Source: Hymenobacter cyanobacteriorum (GTDB lineage Bacteria > Bacteroidota > Bacteroidia > Cytophagales > Hymenobacteraceae). From it: a stretch of 64,000 nt of DNA. Positions within the stretch are counted from its first letter, which is position 1. Each line of letters starts with the position of its first letter. The DNA lies in assembly GCF_022631375.1 (NCBI RefSeq), contig NZ_JALBGC010000007.1:186001-250000 (forward strand), written 5' to 3'. The position numbers were made by a program, and so were the translations under genes. Shown here in pieces: positions 17,039-25,718 of this stretch. The notes beneath the pieces were generated by a model. It saw only the letters and a list, made by a program, of their open reading frames with translations. It had not been told where the DNA came from and did no database searches.

Positions 17039-17120
17039 AATAACGCGCATGCCCTTACAAGCAGAAACCCCGCTGGTGCGTACCAGCGGGGTTTCTGCTT
17101 GTAAGGGCATGCGCGTTATT
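17039..17120. terminator. 39-bp perfect hairpin between convergent genes
   Basis: Arms 17039-17077 and 17082-17120 are exact reverse complements with a 4-base loop (GCGT). Transcribed from either strand it gives a very stable stem with no long T-run. It begins at the base after the TAG of the plus-strand gene and includes the TAA (17116-17118) of the minus-strand gene. A shared bidirectional terminator is the likeliest role, though the stem is several times longer than a normal intrinsic terminator. Confidence 0.8.
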
Positions 17121-19632
17121 TCCCTTTCACCGTGAACGTGTTGCTGCCCCGGCCGGGCTGGCCGCCGCGGCCCAAGCCTTCTGCCACGGCTTCGAACGTG
17201 CCGCCGCCGTCGGCGGTGAAGAAGTGAACCTCGGCCTCGCCTTTGGCATTGGTGCGCAGTTCGGGGTTCCAGTACAAGGTGCTGATGCGGGTGTCGGCGG
17301 GCGGGTTGGTGAGCAGCGAACTGTAGCGCGGCGAATAGAACTCGCGGGCCGGGTAGAAGCCGGGCAGCTTCACGGTGGCAATGCCGGGGGCCAGTGCTTT
17401 GTCGGTAGAACGATATTTCGGGTCGGCTCGCTTGGTGTAAATGGCAATGGCTCCGCCCGAACCGCCAAAAATAGCCGCTTCAGCCCCCTTGAATACCTCG
17501 ACCGATTCGATGTCGTTGGGCGACAGGTTGTTGATGATGTCCAGGTCAACTCGCTGGCCATCAAGGATAAATTGCGGGCTGCCGGCGCCCCGAATCTGTA
17601 CCGTCATGTTGGGCGGATTGCCGCTGATGGTGAGGCCCGCTACCCGGCCCTGTAGCTTCTGAAGCACGTTGGCTCCGTTCTGCATCGCCGGGTCGTTGGC
17701 GAAGTCGATGACGGTGCCGCCCGATGCCCCGTAGAGGCGGCGCGGGTCGTCGGCCGGCACCGTTTGGCGCTTGGCCGTCACGGCCACGTTGGCCAGGTTG
17801 ATGTTGCGCATCATGGCGCGCTCGGGGTGCAGGTCCAGCTCGGCGGCCTGCACCTGGCGGCTACGCCGCACCAGCGTCGACACGGCCGCCGGGGCCGCGC
17901 TAAGGGGGGGCAGCGTGGGCAGCGGTTGCGCAGCGGGTACGGGGCCGGCATCGGGCATGATGAGCACGTTGGAACCGCCCTGCGAGCGCCGCCCCTGCAG
18001 GGTGATAACGGCGGTGTCGCCCACCGGGAAGCCGGAAAAGGCAAAGCGCCCGTCGGCGCCGGTAGTGGCGGTTGTCACGTTTTTGGCGGGCCGGGTCTGC
18101 AGGAACGTAATCTGGCTGTTCGGAATGGGGCGCTGGCCGTGCTCGCTCACCACCTGGCCCACCAGGCTCAGCTCCTGCTCGGGGTTGAAGCGAACGGGGG
18201 GGGCCTGGCCGGCCAGTACGGTTTTCCACACGAAACGCCGCCAGCCCTGGGTGAGCAGCAGGTCGTCGAGGTGCTGGGCCGTCGTGGCCGACGGCGTGCG
18301 GAAATAGTAGCCCGGGCTTTCCACATAGCCGGTGAGGTCGGACGTTAGCAGCAGGTTCGAGGCAATGGTTTCGGCGTTGGGGTCGAGGGCGCCCAGGGCG
18401 GCATCGTTCACGCCCACCGACAGCGTCGCGGCCACGGGCTGGCCGGCGGCATCGGCTACGCGCACCGTGAGTTGTACCGGGGCGTGCGCGCCGTAGCTGG
18501 GCTGGTCGGGGGTGATGCTTACGCGCAGGCCGGCGGCCTCGTCGGGCACGAACGCCAGGCGCTCGGCCTGGGGCGTGCCGGCGGCATCGAACAGCGTGAA
18601 GTGCACGATGCCGGCCGGGTAGTTCTTCTTGGGCATGCGCCAGGCGGCGGGCACGTCGCCCACCAGCGGGCGCGGGCCAGGGTAGGCGACCACGCCGCGC
18701 ACCTGCGTGAGCAGCTGCACCGGCCCGGGGGCCGCCGCGCCGGCCGGCCCCCGGTAGCGGGCTTCGACCAGGAAGTTTTCGCCACTTTCCACCACGTGCA
18801 GCGAGTAGCCGCTGGGCTGGGCGGCGGGCAGCGGGTAGTCGGCGGTGCTGCCGTCGGGCAACGTCACGCGGGCACGGTAGCGCTGGCTGGCCCCGGGCAC
18901 CAGGCTAAAGCGGCCCATGCCGGCGTGGCGGCTGGCAAAGGTGGTCAGCACCGTGTTTTGGGCATTCAGCAGCTGGCCGCGCACGCTGAGGCTGCGGCCG
19001 CTGGCATCCATGGCTTTAAAGGCCACCACGGCAGGCAGGCCCTCAATCAGGTCGCCGCCCTCGGCGAAGAACTGCACGTCGGGGCGGGCGGCAGCGGCAG
19101 CGCGGGCCTTGCCGGCGGGCGTGGTGGGGGCGTTGGGCACCGCAGCTTCCTGCGGGCCCACGGGCGAAGCCGGCCAGATGCTGAGGCGGCGGCTGTACAC
19201 GAACTCGTCGCCGGCGTTGCGCATCCAATTGGTGTAGGCGCGCAGCACGTAAGTGCCGGGGGCCAGCGTGTCGGCAATCAGCAGGTCGCCGCTGCTGCGG
19301 CCACCCTTCAGGCGCAGGGTGCGGCGAGCCACCACACGTTTCTCGGGCGATAAAAGGTCGACGTGCAGCACCTGGCTGAGCGAATCGAGCTGGTGCTGGG
19401 CAGCATCGACGATGTAGGCGCTGAACCAGATGGTTTCGCCGGTGCCGTACACCGGTCGGTCGAGGTGCAGGTAGGCTTTTTCCTGGCGGGCGGCCAGCAG
19501 GTAGTCGGTGAGCTGACGGGCTACGCGGGGCAGCAGGCTGTCGTCGGTGGGCCGCAGGCGGAAGGCGCTGAGGCCCGCCGCTACGGCCAGCGTGGTAAGC
19601 AGGAGGATTTTTTTAGCGCGAGCAACAGGCAT
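17116..19632 (-). CDS. MG2-domain protein with TonB-receptor plug
   Basis: This 838-aa exported protein has signal segment KILLLTTLAVAAGLSAF. Residues about 40-150 contain the MG2-like macroglobulin start seen in this Bacteroidetes group (EKAYLHLDRPVYGTGETIWF), and further MG-like beta domains follow to about 500. A carboxypeptidase-regulatory-like segment (LSLVGQVVSEHGQRPIPNSQITF) is near 500-560. A TonB-receptor plug domain near 650-745 reads VAGLTISGNPPNMTVQIRGA, FILDGQRVDLDIINN and IESVEVFKGAEAAIFGG. There is no beta-barrel after the plug, so it is not itself a transporter. It may interact with a barrel or act as a surface scaffold. The stop codon lies inside the 39-bp hairpin shared with the convergent gene. 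Confidence 0.82.
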   Translation of the reverse strand: MPVARAKKILLLTTLAVAAGLSAFRLRPTDDSLLPRVARQLTDYLLAARQEKAYLHLDRPVYGTGETIWFSAYIVDAAQHQLDSLSQVLHVDLLSPEKRVVARRTLRLKGGRSSGDLLIADTLAPGTYVLRAYTNWMRNAGDEFVYSRRLSIWPASPVGPQEAAVPNAPTTPAGKARAAAAARPDVQFFAEGGDLIEGLPAVVAFKAMDASGRSLSVRGQLLNAQNTVLTTFASRHAGMGRFSLVPGASQRYRARVTLPDGSTADYPLPAAQPSGYSLHVVESGENFLVEARYRGPAGAAAPGPVQLLTQVRGVVAYPGPRPLVGDVPAAWRMPKKNYPAGIVHFTLFDAAGTPQAERLAFVPDEAAGLRVSITPDQPSYGAHAPVQLTVRVADAAGQPVAATLSVGVNDAALGALDPNAETIASNLLLTSDLTGYVESPGYYFRTPSATTAQHLDDLLLTQGWRRFVWKTVLAGQAPPVRFNPEQELSLVGQVVSEHGQRPIPNSQITFLQTRPAKNVTTATTGADGRFAFSGFPVGDTAVITLQGRRSQGGSNVLIMPDAGPVPAAQPLPTLPPLSAAPAAVSTLVRRSRQVQAAELDLHPERAMMRNINLANVAVTAKRQTVPADDPRRLYGASGGTVIDFANDPAMQNGANVLQKLQGRVAGLTISGNPPNMTVQIRGAGSPQFILDGQRVDLDIINNLSPNDIESVEVFKGAEAAIFGGSGGAIAIYTKRADPKYRSTDKALAPGIATVKLPGFYPAREFYSPRYSSLLTNPPADTRISTLYWNPELRTNAKGEAEVHFFTADGGGTFEAVAEGLGRGGQPGRGSNTFTVKGK

Positions 19633-19747
19633 AGAACAGCGAAACCAACGGCGGCCACAAAGCCAACCAACGAAGAAAGGACGAGTTTACGACGTAAAGA
19701 TGGCGACACTGTGAAGGCCGCGCGTGCGCCCTGCGCTGGCTATCACC

Positions 19748-19782
19748 AAAAAAGCCGCCCTGAACGCATCAGGTCGGCTTTT
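19748..19782 (-). terminator. Intrinsic terminator after pectate lyase gene
   Basis: On the minus strand, AAAAGCCGACCTGA and TCAGGGCGGCTTTT pair with one bulge around a short loop and are followed by a T-run, 30 bp downstream of the pectate lyase stop. This is the classical Rho-independent form. Confidence 0.75.
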
Positions 19783-19811
19783 CGCAATGGTCTTATAGTG
19801 CCGGCTTGCCG

Positions 19812-21572
19812 CTACTCCCGGCTGCAGCGGGCCGTGAGGCTCACATGGGCATCGGTGTACACCACCAAGTAGTTGCCTTGGGACAGGGCCCCCAGGCTCA
19901 GCGGCGTGGTGCTGCCGCCCACCGCGGGCTGGGCCGTTGCCACGCGCTGGCCCAGCAGGTTATACACCGTCAGGCGGGCATCGGCACCGGAGCGCGGGTG
20001 TTCCACCGTCAGCTGCTCAGCGGCAGGGTTGGGGAACAGCCGCAGCGGCTCGGCAATAGCGCCGGTAGGCCTGGTGGCCGTCACCACGCTCACTAAGCCG
20101 TTGAGGTAGTTTTCGAGGTTGGTGTAGCCGTTGGCGGCCACGTTCTGGCGGTCGGCCGGGTTGTTGGGATTGAGGCCGTTGGCGGTTTCGTAGGCGTCGG
20201 TCATGCCGTCGTGGTCCGAGTCGGCCGGGGCGGGGCCGCAGGCGAGGGCCGGCCACGCGCCCTGCGTGGTGGCAATGGGCGTGTGGGCCGGAAAACCGCC
20301 CTGCACGTCGATGATGCCGCCGGTACGGTTCTGCACTTCCTGAATGATGCGCTGGTCCACGGCATCGCGCACGGGCAGCACGCAGCCCACGCTTTGCAGC
20401 ACCGAGGCGTAGGCAGCCGCGGCCGTCTGGGTATTCAGCGGCGCAATGTTGAAGGGCGCAAGCACTTTCGACTGGGTGGTATCGGCCAGGGTGCCGCCCT
20501 GCATGGTGGCCCCTTTCCAGTTGGCGGCCGTGATGGCGGGGTAGCCATCCACGTAGTTGCCGGCCAGGTAAATCTGGGCGTAGGGCAGCAGTGGGGCAGT
20601 GGTCTGCTTGTAGGGGTTCACCACTTTCGAGCGCGAGCTGCTGCTGGTGCTGGGCCCCGACTTGTAGTAGTTGTTCACCATGTTGTAGTTGCCGCCCTCG
20701 CCGCCGTACACGTTGTTTGAGCCCCAGTCGTAAATCACGTTGTTACGGAAGTCACAGTTCTCCGAGCCCACGGCCGCGCCGTAGCGGGTGCCGTTCCAGC
20801 GCGGGGTGCGGCTGTTGCAGTGCGCAAACAGGTTGTGGTGGAACGAGGCCCGCCGCCCGCCCCAGATGCCGCCGTAGCCGTGGCGCTCGTAGTCGGTGTC
20901 GCCGGTTTCGAAGTGGTAGGAGTAGTTCAGCGGCTCCGAAATCAGGTTCCATTGCAGCGTCATCGAGTCGGTGGTGGCGCCATAGAAGGTGAAGGCTTCG
21001 TCCTCGCTCCAGCTCATGGTGCAGTGGTCGATGAGGATGTTCTTGCGCTCGGTGGCACTGAAGGCGTCCTCGTCGCCGTTGCCGTTGGTCATGCCCAGGC
21101 CCGACTCCTGCGGGTACCGGTCGCCGAGGCGGAAGCGCACGAAGCGCACCACCACGTTATTACCGCTCAGGCTCACCTGCCGGTCGGCCAGGCAAATGCC
21201 GTCGCCGGGGGCCGTCTGGCCCGCCAGCGTGGTATTGGCTGGAATGTTCAGCCGGGCCGTGAGGTGAATGGTGCCGCACACCCGAAACACGACCGTGCGC
21301 GACGGTGCCGCCGTGGCCGACTGGCTCAGGGCGTAGCGCAGGGTGCCGGGCACGTTGGTATCGGCCAGGCTGGTTACTTCAAATACGGTGGTGGGCACAG
21401 CGGCCCGGCCCCGGCCGCCGCTCACGAAGCGGCCCGCGCCCTCGGCCCCGGGGAACGCCAGCTGCTGCGCCAGCCCCGGAGTTGCAGCCCCGAGGCCAGC
21501 CAGCGCCAGCCCAATGCCCAGCACAGCAGGGCGCGATGAAAAAACAGCAGGAAAACCAGCAAACCAGGTCAT
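19812..21572 (-). CDS. Secreted pectate lyase family protein with T9SS sorting domain
   Basis: This protein of about 586 aa probably cleaves pectate by beta-elimination. The signal peptide ends near GLGAATPGLAQQ. The PL1/PL9-type parallel beta-helix starts with LAFPGAEGAGRFVSGGRG and VFEVTSLADTNVPGTLRYAL, and shows DHCTMSWSEDEAF, RNNVIYDWGSNNVYGGEGG and HHNLFAHCNSRTPRWNGTRYG, split here by comma only. After it come a calcium-type linker (DSDHDGMTDAYETANGLNP) and a C-terminal T9SS type A sorting domain (LRLFPNPAAEQLTVEH...GNYLVVY). The start at 21572 (MTWFAGFPAVF) fits the signal peptide; the frame upstream is open for 15 codons more. It stands alone and not in a pectin locus. Confidence 0.88.
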   Translation of the reverse strand: MTWFAGFPAVFSSRPAVLGIGLALAGLGAATPGLAQQLAFPGAEGAGRFVSGGRGRAAVPTTVFEVTSLADTNVPGTLRYALSQSATAAPSRTVVFRVCGTIHLTARLNIPANTTLAGQTAPGDGICLADRQVSLSGNNVVVRFVRFRLGDRYPQESGLGMTNGNGDEDAFSATERKNILIDHCTMSWSEDEAFTFYGATTDSMTLQWNLISEPLNYSYHFETGDTDYERHGYGGIWGGRRASFHHNLFAHCNSRTPRWNGTRYGAAVGSENCDFRNNVIYDWGSNNVYGGEGGNYNMVNNYYKSGPSTSSSSRSKVVNPYKQTTAPLLPYAQIYLAGNYVDGYPAITAANWKGATMQGGTLADTTQSKVLAPFNIAPLNTQTAAAAYASVLQSVGCVLPVRDAVDQRIIQEVQNRTGGIIDVQGGFPAHTPIATTQGAWPALACGPAPADSDHDGMTDAYETANGLNPNNPADRQNVAANGYTNLENYLNGLVSVVTATRPTGAIAEPLRLFPNPAAEQLTVEHPRSGADARLTVYNLLGQRVATAQPAVGGSTTPLSLGALSQGNYLVVYTDAHVSLTARCSRE

Positions 21573-21782
21573 TGCGCGACGGCCGTAAAAAGCGAAAGAA
21601 CTGCCGGGCCGCCCCACTCACCACAAGCGGCGGCCCGGCAAATTCCACGATAATATTACGGGCGGCTGGGGGCGTGCCGGGCCTTTTCGGGTAGTTTTAT
21701 TCGCGCAATCGTTGCCGGGAACGATGCCAGTTTGCGGCATGAAAAGCCGGTGAGGAAAAGGGGAGGGGAGCTGCCAAAAAGC

Positions 21783-21815
21783 ACGTCATGCTGAGCTTGT
21801 CGAAGCATCTCTCCC
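21783..21815. repeat. Family A half-element (unpaired)
   Basis: The arm ACGTCATGCTGAGC...GAAGCATCTC matches the arms of the hairpin at 56386-56494, but there is no facing arm. It lies 8 bp from a complete copy of the related GTCATCCTGAGC form, so two subtypes sit side by side. Confidence 0.7.
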
Positions 21816-21823
21816 GCGCCGTC

Positions 21824-21910
21824 TGTCATCCTGAGCGCAGCGAAGGACCTTACCACGCTAGCACCAACCGCTCAAACGTGATAAGGTCCTTCGCTGCGCT
21901 CAGGATGACA
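21824..21910. repeat. Inverted repeat family A, copy 1
   Basis: Arms 21824-21857 and 21877-21910 (34 bp, one mismatch) carry TGTCATCCTGAGCGCAGCGA and its complement, ending in GGACCTTATCACG. The element starts 26 bp after the prmA stop on the minus strand. Confidence 0.85.
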
Positions 21911-21936
21911 GGTGCTCGAACACCTAGATTCCAAAC

Positions 21937-22767
21937 CTACTCCTTCTCAAACACCGCCGACACCCAGCTGCGCAGCGTGCGGTGGCGCTGGTAGCGCAGG
22001 CCGTGCTTGCTGGCTTCGGCCTGAATTTTCGGGAGGTCTTCCTCGTAGAAGCCGCTGAACAGGATGGGCCGGCCGCTGGGCAGCAGGCGCGCATACTCGT
22101 GCATGTCCTCCAGCAGCACATTGCGGTTGATGTTGGCCAGAATCAGGTCGAAAGGCTCCTCGTTTGCCAGCGTCTCCACGCCGCCCAGGCGGCACTCGAT
22201 GCCGTGGCAGTGGTTTTCGGCGGCGTTGTCGCGGGCGTTTTCCACGGTCCAGGGCTCGGTATCCACGGCCAGCACCTGGCGGGCGCCCAGCATTTCGGCC
22301 ATGATGGCCAGAATGCCGGTGCCGGTGCCCATGTCCAGCACGCGCAGCCCTTTGTGAGACACGTCGAGCTGGTTTTCAATCATCAGGGCCGTGGTTTCGT
22401 GGTGGCCCGTGCCAAACGACATGCGCGGCATAATCACAATGTCGTAGTCGACGCCGGCCGGCTCGGGGTGGAAGGGCGCACGCACCGACACGCGGTCGGC
22501 AATGATGAGCGGCTGGAAGTTTTTCTCCCACTCGGCGTTCCAGTTCTGGCGGGTGATAACGCGGTGCGAGTGGCTGAGCTCGCCCTGGCCCTCGTAGCGG
22601 CTCATGATTTCGGCCACCGCGTCGGGGTTGAACACGTCTTCGGTGGTGTAGGCCTGGAAGCCCTCATCGGTGTCCTCAAAGGTGTCGAAGCCTACTTCGG
22701 CCAGTTCGGCCACCAGAATGTCGGCCAGCTCGCGCGGGGCCTCGACGGTCAGTTCAATAAAATCCAT
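21937..22767 (-). CDS. prmA: Ribosomal protein L11 methyltransferase
   Basis: PrmA is a cytoplasmic SAM-dependent methyltransferase that trimethylates ribosomal protein L11. The 276-aa protein has the usual PrmA order: an N-terminal L11-recognition domain (MDFIELTVEAPRELADILVA) and linker, then the Rossmann catalytic domain. The catalytic domain shows MPRMSFGTGHHETTALM, the SAM-binding loop LDMGTGTGILAIMAEMLGA and the acceptor-binding DLILANINRNVLL. It is preceded by the family B repeat, whose near arm begins 6 bp before the ATG, and followed by the family A hairpin. It shares a strand with the ABC exporter genes upstream, 130 bp away, so it could be cotranscribed with them. Confidence 0.96.
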   Translation of the reverse strand: MDFIELTVEAPRELADILVAELAEVGFDTFEDTDEGFQAYTTEDVFNPDAVAEIMSRYEGQGELSHSHRVITRQNWNAEWEKNFQPLIIADRVSVRAPFHPEPAGVDYDIVIMPRMSFGTGHHETTALMIENQLDVSHKGLRVLDMGTGTGILAIMAEMLGARQVLAVDTEPWTVENARDNAAENHCHGIECRLGGVETLANEEPFDLILANINRNVLLEDMHEYARLLPSGRPILFSGFYEEDLPKIQAEASKHGLRYQRHRTLRSWVSAVFEKE

Positions 22768-22773
22768 TTCGGA

Positions 22774-22876
22774 GAGTTAAGAGTTAAAAGTTAGGAGTTA
22801 AGAGTTGCAATGATGGAGCTAAGCAGCGCTTGCGGGCGTCTTCAACTCTTCACTTTTAACTCCTAACTCTTAACTC
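22774..22876 (-). repeat. Inverted repeat family B, copy 2
   Basis: Arms 22774-22807 and 22843-22876 are imperfect reverse complements built of GAGTTAA, TTAAAAG and TTAGGAG units; the order of the inner units differs between the arms. It spans the gap from 21 bp after the permease stop to 6 bp before the prmA start. Confidence 0.8.
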
Positions 22877-22897
22877 ACACAAAGGTCGCCCAAAAAA

Positions 22898-24313
22898 TCA
22901 GGCCCCGATGCCGCGCCACAGCCGGCGGCGCAGGTTGCCGTCGTTGCGCAGCACCGCCCGCACGGGGATAATGGCCGAAGCGGCGATGAGCAGCGCCAGC
23001 GCAATGCGTGCCCACCACCACGGCATAAAGTACAGCGCCGCCGCCGTGCCAATGGTGGCAAAGCTCATGAGGGTGCTGGCGTTGCGGTTGTTGCCAAACT
23101 GCACCACCTTCACCACGTGCTTGGCCTGGTAGAGGCTGCCCCACAGCCCCAGGCTGGTGAGGGCGGCCGCCCCCAGCGGCAGCAGCCCCAGGTAGGGCCA
23201 GAACGCCCGCGGAAACAAGGCCAGCAGCAGCGCCGCCGTGAGCAGGCAGTCGATAAGCACCACCGGCAGCACCAAGCGCAGGTACAGCAGCAGCACCCGT
23301 TTGGTCAGGCCCAGGCGCTGAATTTCGTTGGCCGCCAGCGTGCGCACGAAGCCAAACAGGTTGTTGTTGGCGTAGGTGAAGCCCGCCAGTGGCACCAGTG
23401 CTAGGTAGAAAAACGACTGGCTTTTCAGCTTGTTGCTGTTGGCATCCAGCCCCACGAGGTTGATGCCCAGTAGCACCAGCTTCAGCACCAGCCCCATCAG
23501 CAGCAGGCTCCATACTTTGGTGAAGTAGGCGCGCTGCTCGGGAGAGAGCCGCGCCAGCAGCGAGCCCGAAGCCGCGGGAGCTGCCGCCGAAACCGCCGCA
23601 TCGGGCAGGTAGCGGGCGCTGAAGTACGGCCCCAGCCAGTAGAGCTGTACGGCCCCCAGCAGCCAGGGCAGCACCGCCATGCCCACGCCCAGCGGCGTGT
23701 TGTAGGAGGCCTCGGGGTGCGCCAGCCACCACAGCATCAGGCCCAGGCTGGCCAGGTGGGCCAGCATGAGCGGGTGCCGCCAGCGGCGCAGCGCCACCAG
23801 CAGCCGCAGGTTGAAGCTGAACACCGTGGCCCCCAGCACCAGCAGCAGGCTGAAGCCCGGCACCAGCGCGTGGCCGGGCGCTACCAGGGCGGCCACCACC
23901 AGCGTGGCCACCACCAAAATGCGACGCAGCGTTATCAAATCGAGCAGGAAAGCCGCCGCCACATTCCAGCGGGCCGAGATGGGAAAATGTTCGGGCACCA
24001 CCCGCGCCACCGGCCGCAGCGCGGGCAGGAAGTCAACCAGCAGGGCTGAGGCCAGCCAGGCCGCATTTAGCCCCACCAGCAGGGTGGGCAGGAAATCGGC
24101 CGACTCCTCCAGCGCGTCGGCGTGGCTGAGCAGGGTGCCCAAGCCCGCGCCGTAGGCCATCATCAGGGCCAGCAGGAGCAGGGCCATGGTGCGCTCGCCG
24201 CCATCGGCAGGCCAGAGCACGGCGCGCAGGCGGCGCCGTAGTAGGTAGGGCAGGAAGTGGCCGAGGCGGCTGCCGGTGCCGCTGGCGGGCGCTAGCGTTG
24301 CGAAGTCAGCCAT
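22898..24313 (-). CDS. ABC transporter permease-like membrane protein
   Basis: This 471-aa integral membrane protein has about 11-13 hydrophobic helices and no recognisable soluble domain. It starts with SRLGHFLPYLLRRRLRAVLW, a cytoplasmic N-terminus. It is judged to be the membrane partner of the ATPase because its first 22 bases overlap the end of that gene on the same strand, which points to translational coupling. Long Bacteroidetes permeases of this kind pair with CcmA/NatA-type ATPases and are usually read as exporters, but the substrate is unknown. It does not match FtsX or MacB layouts. Confidence 0.75.
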   Translation of the reverse strand: MADFATLAPASGTGSRLGHFLPYLLRRRLRAVLWPADGGERTMALLLLALMMAYGAGLGTLLSHADALEESADFLPTLLVGLNAAWLASALLVDFLPALRPVARVVPEHFPISARWNVAAAFLLDLITLRRILVVATLVVAALVAPGHALVPGFSLLLVLGATVFSFNLRLLVALRRWRHPLMLAHLASLGLMLWWLAHPEASYNTPLGVGMAVLPWLLGAVQLYWLGPYFSARYLPDAAVSAAAPAASGSLLARLSPEQRAYFTKVWSLLLMGLVLKLVLLGINLVGLDANSNKLKSQSFFYLALVPLAGFTYANNNLFGFVRTLAANEIQRLGLTKRVLLLYLRLVLPVVLIDCLLTAALLLALFPRAFWPYLGLLPLGAAALTSLGLWGSLYQAKHVVKVVQFGNNRNASTLMSFATIGTAAALYFMPWWWARIALALLIAASAIIPVRAVLRNDGNLRRRLWRGIGA

Positions 24314-25053
24314 GTCAGGTCCTGGGCTTGGTTGGTGGCAGGGTGCAGCAGCTGCAGCAGGGCATCGCCGAGGTCGGCGCGCTCGCCGTGGGCAAATTCG
24401 TCCATCGTGCCCCAGAATTTCACTTCGCTCTCATCAATAATGAGCAAGTGCGTGGCCAGCTGCTCGATGTGGCCCAGGTTGTGCGACGAGATGAAGGTGA
24501 GGGCCTGCGGCTGGTAGCTGCGCAGCAGGCTCAGCACGCGGTCGGCGGCAAACACGTCGAGGCCGTTGAAGGGCTCGTCCAGAATCAGCAGCTCGGGGCG
24601 GTGCAGCAGGCACGAGGCAATGGCCACGCGCTGCTTCATGCCGGTCGAGAACGTGCTCAGGCGCTTGCCGCGCACGGTGTCGTAGTCTTCCAGCAAATGG
24701 GCCAGCAGGCTGGCGATGCGGGCCTGCGCATCGGGCAGCTCGTAGATGCGGGCCACGAATTGCAGGTATTCTTCGGCCGTGAGCTCCTCCACGAGGTAGC
24801 CCTGGTTCACGAGCGCGCCCATGCGGCGCTTCACTGCCACGGGAAAGGTTTCGCCCATTGCTTCACCGTCGATGACTATCTGGCCCTGGTTGGGCAGCAG
24901 CACGTTGGTGAGCAGATTGAAGAACGTGCTTTTGCCCGCGCCGTTGCGGCCTAGCACGCCCACGCACATGCCGGAGCCGGCCGTTAGGCTCAGGTCGCGC
25001 AGCACGGTTTTCGGCCCGAAGGTTTTGGTGAGGTTTTGTAAAGTTAATTCCAT
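24292..25053 (-). CDS. ABC transporter ATP-binding protein
   Basis: This 253-aa cytoplasmic ATPase of an ABC exporter has Walker A VLGRNGAGKSTFFNLL, the Q-loop in VNQGYLVEELTAEEYL, the signature STFSTGMKQRVAIA, Walker B LLILDEPFNGLD and the switch His in FISSHNLGHIEQLATHLL. The single signature is of the CcmA/NatA type (FSTGMKQR). The start at 25053 (MELTLQNLTKTFG) is standard for the family. The frame runs on upstream through a family A half-repeat, which is rejected as coding. It overlaps the permease gene by 22 bp, and together they form a two-gene export system. Confidence 0.93.
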   Translation of the reverse strand: MELTLQNLTKTFGPKTVLRDLSLTAGSGMCVGVLGRNGAGKSTFFNLLTNVLLPNQGQIVIDGEAMGETFPVAVKRRMGALVNQGYLVEELTAEEYLQFVARIYELPDAQARIASLLAHLLEDYDTVRGKRLSTFSTGMKQRVAIASCLLHRPELLILDEPFNGLDVFAADRVLSLLRSYQPQALTFISSHNLGHIEQLATHLLIIDESEVKFWGTMDEFAHGERADLGDALLQLLHPATNQAQDLTWLTSQR

Positions 25054-25091
25054 GGAAAGGAAGGCGTATTCAAAAGGAGATAGATAAAAAA

Positions 25092-25128
25092 GAACGTCAT
25101 GCTGAGCGCAGCCGAAGCATCTCGCGTG
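25092..25128. repeat. Family A half-element (unpaired)
   Basis: GAACGTCATGCTGAGCGCAG followed by CGAAGCATCTCGCGTGC matches the left arm of the hairpin at 56386-56494; no facing arm is present. It lies 39 bp upstream of the ATPase start. Confidence 0.7.
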
Positions 25129-25168
25129 CAATGGCAACTCAATCGTTGAAACAGCGGGAGCATTACGC

Positions 25169-25260
25169 AGGTAGGGTGCGGGGCTGGCCCCCGCCCGGCG
25201 TTGAACGACTCGTTATAGATTCGTTCAACGCCGGGCGGGGGCCAGCCCCGCACCCTACCT
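25169..25260. repeat. 40-bp perfect inverted repeat, family E
   Basis: Arms 25169-25208 and 25221-25260 are exact reverse complements, very GC-rich (GGTAGGGTGCGGGGC...), with a 12-base AT-rich loop. It starts 10 bp after the stop of the DUF6150-like gene on the minus strand. No T-run follows. Confidence 0.85.
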
Positions 25261-25270
25261 ATAAGTAACC

Positions 25271-25618
25271 CTACTGCTTGCAGCCGGCAAACGAGCGCAC
25301 CGTGGTGTAGTGGATGCTGAAATCGGCCCGGCTGCGGTCGGTCACTACCAGCAACACATAGTCGGCAAAGTCGCGGGCGGGGGCATCGGCCCACAGGCCG
25401 GGCTTGTCGGCAAACAGCTTGTTCTGCTCCTTGAACACCAGCACATCGGCGAAGGCTTCCTCCGGCTCCACGTACACCGTGCCGAAGCAGTAGCCGCGCC
25501 GCGCCGGGTCGGTTTCGAGGTACACCGAGCCGAAGATTTTGCACGGCTCGAGCGGGCCGGCCGCCGGGGCTTTGGCCGGCGCGAAGGCCAGCAGGAAACT
25601 CAGGAGGAAAGAGAGCAT
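25271..25618 (-). CDS. Small exported protein, DUF6150-like
   Basis: This 115-aa protein has a signal peptide (MLSFLLSFLLAFAPAKAPA). The mature part, with CKIFGSVYLETDPARRGYCF and DVLVFKEQNKLFADKPGLW, resembles the DUF6150 family (short beta proteins with FxxVY and VxVxxxxxxAD-type repeats). The family assignment is from memory of the pattern and is moderate. Three Cys are present in the mature part. The start at 25618 is chosen for the signal peptide; the frame runs 26 codons upstream through the family B repeat. It is 98 bp after tpiA on the same strand, and the gap is filled by the repeat. Confidence 0.7.
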   Translation of the reverse strand: MLSFLLSFLLAFAPAKAPAAGPLEPCKIFGSVYLETDPARRGYCFGTVYVEPEEAFADVLVFKEQNKLFADKPGLWADAPARDFADYVLLVVTDRSRADFSIHYTTVRSFAGCKQ

Positions 25619-25623
25619 GACTG

Positions 25624-25718
25624 AAGTGTTGAGTTTTGAATGTTGAATGTTGAGTGGCAAATGCCGCGCCGCGTTACGTTTTAACTCAACCCTCAACCCT
25701 TAAAATTCAACACTTTTT
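25624..25718 (-). repeat. Inverted repeat family B, copy 3 (divergent)
   Basis: Arms 25624-25655 and 25681-25718 pair imperfectly and consist of GTTGAGT/GTTGAAT-like units. It overlaps the tpiA stop codon (25717-25719) and ends 5 bp before the start of the next gene on the minus strand, the same layout as family B copies 2 and 4. Confidence 0.7.

Larger units (their letters stand above)
21573..21936. other. Gap between prmA and pectate lyase, two repeats
   Basis: No gene is seen here. The stretch holds one family A half-element and one complete family A hairpin (listed separately). The roughly 200 bp next to the pectate lyase start should contain its promoter, but I found no clear TAnnTTTG there. 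Confidence 0.6.
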
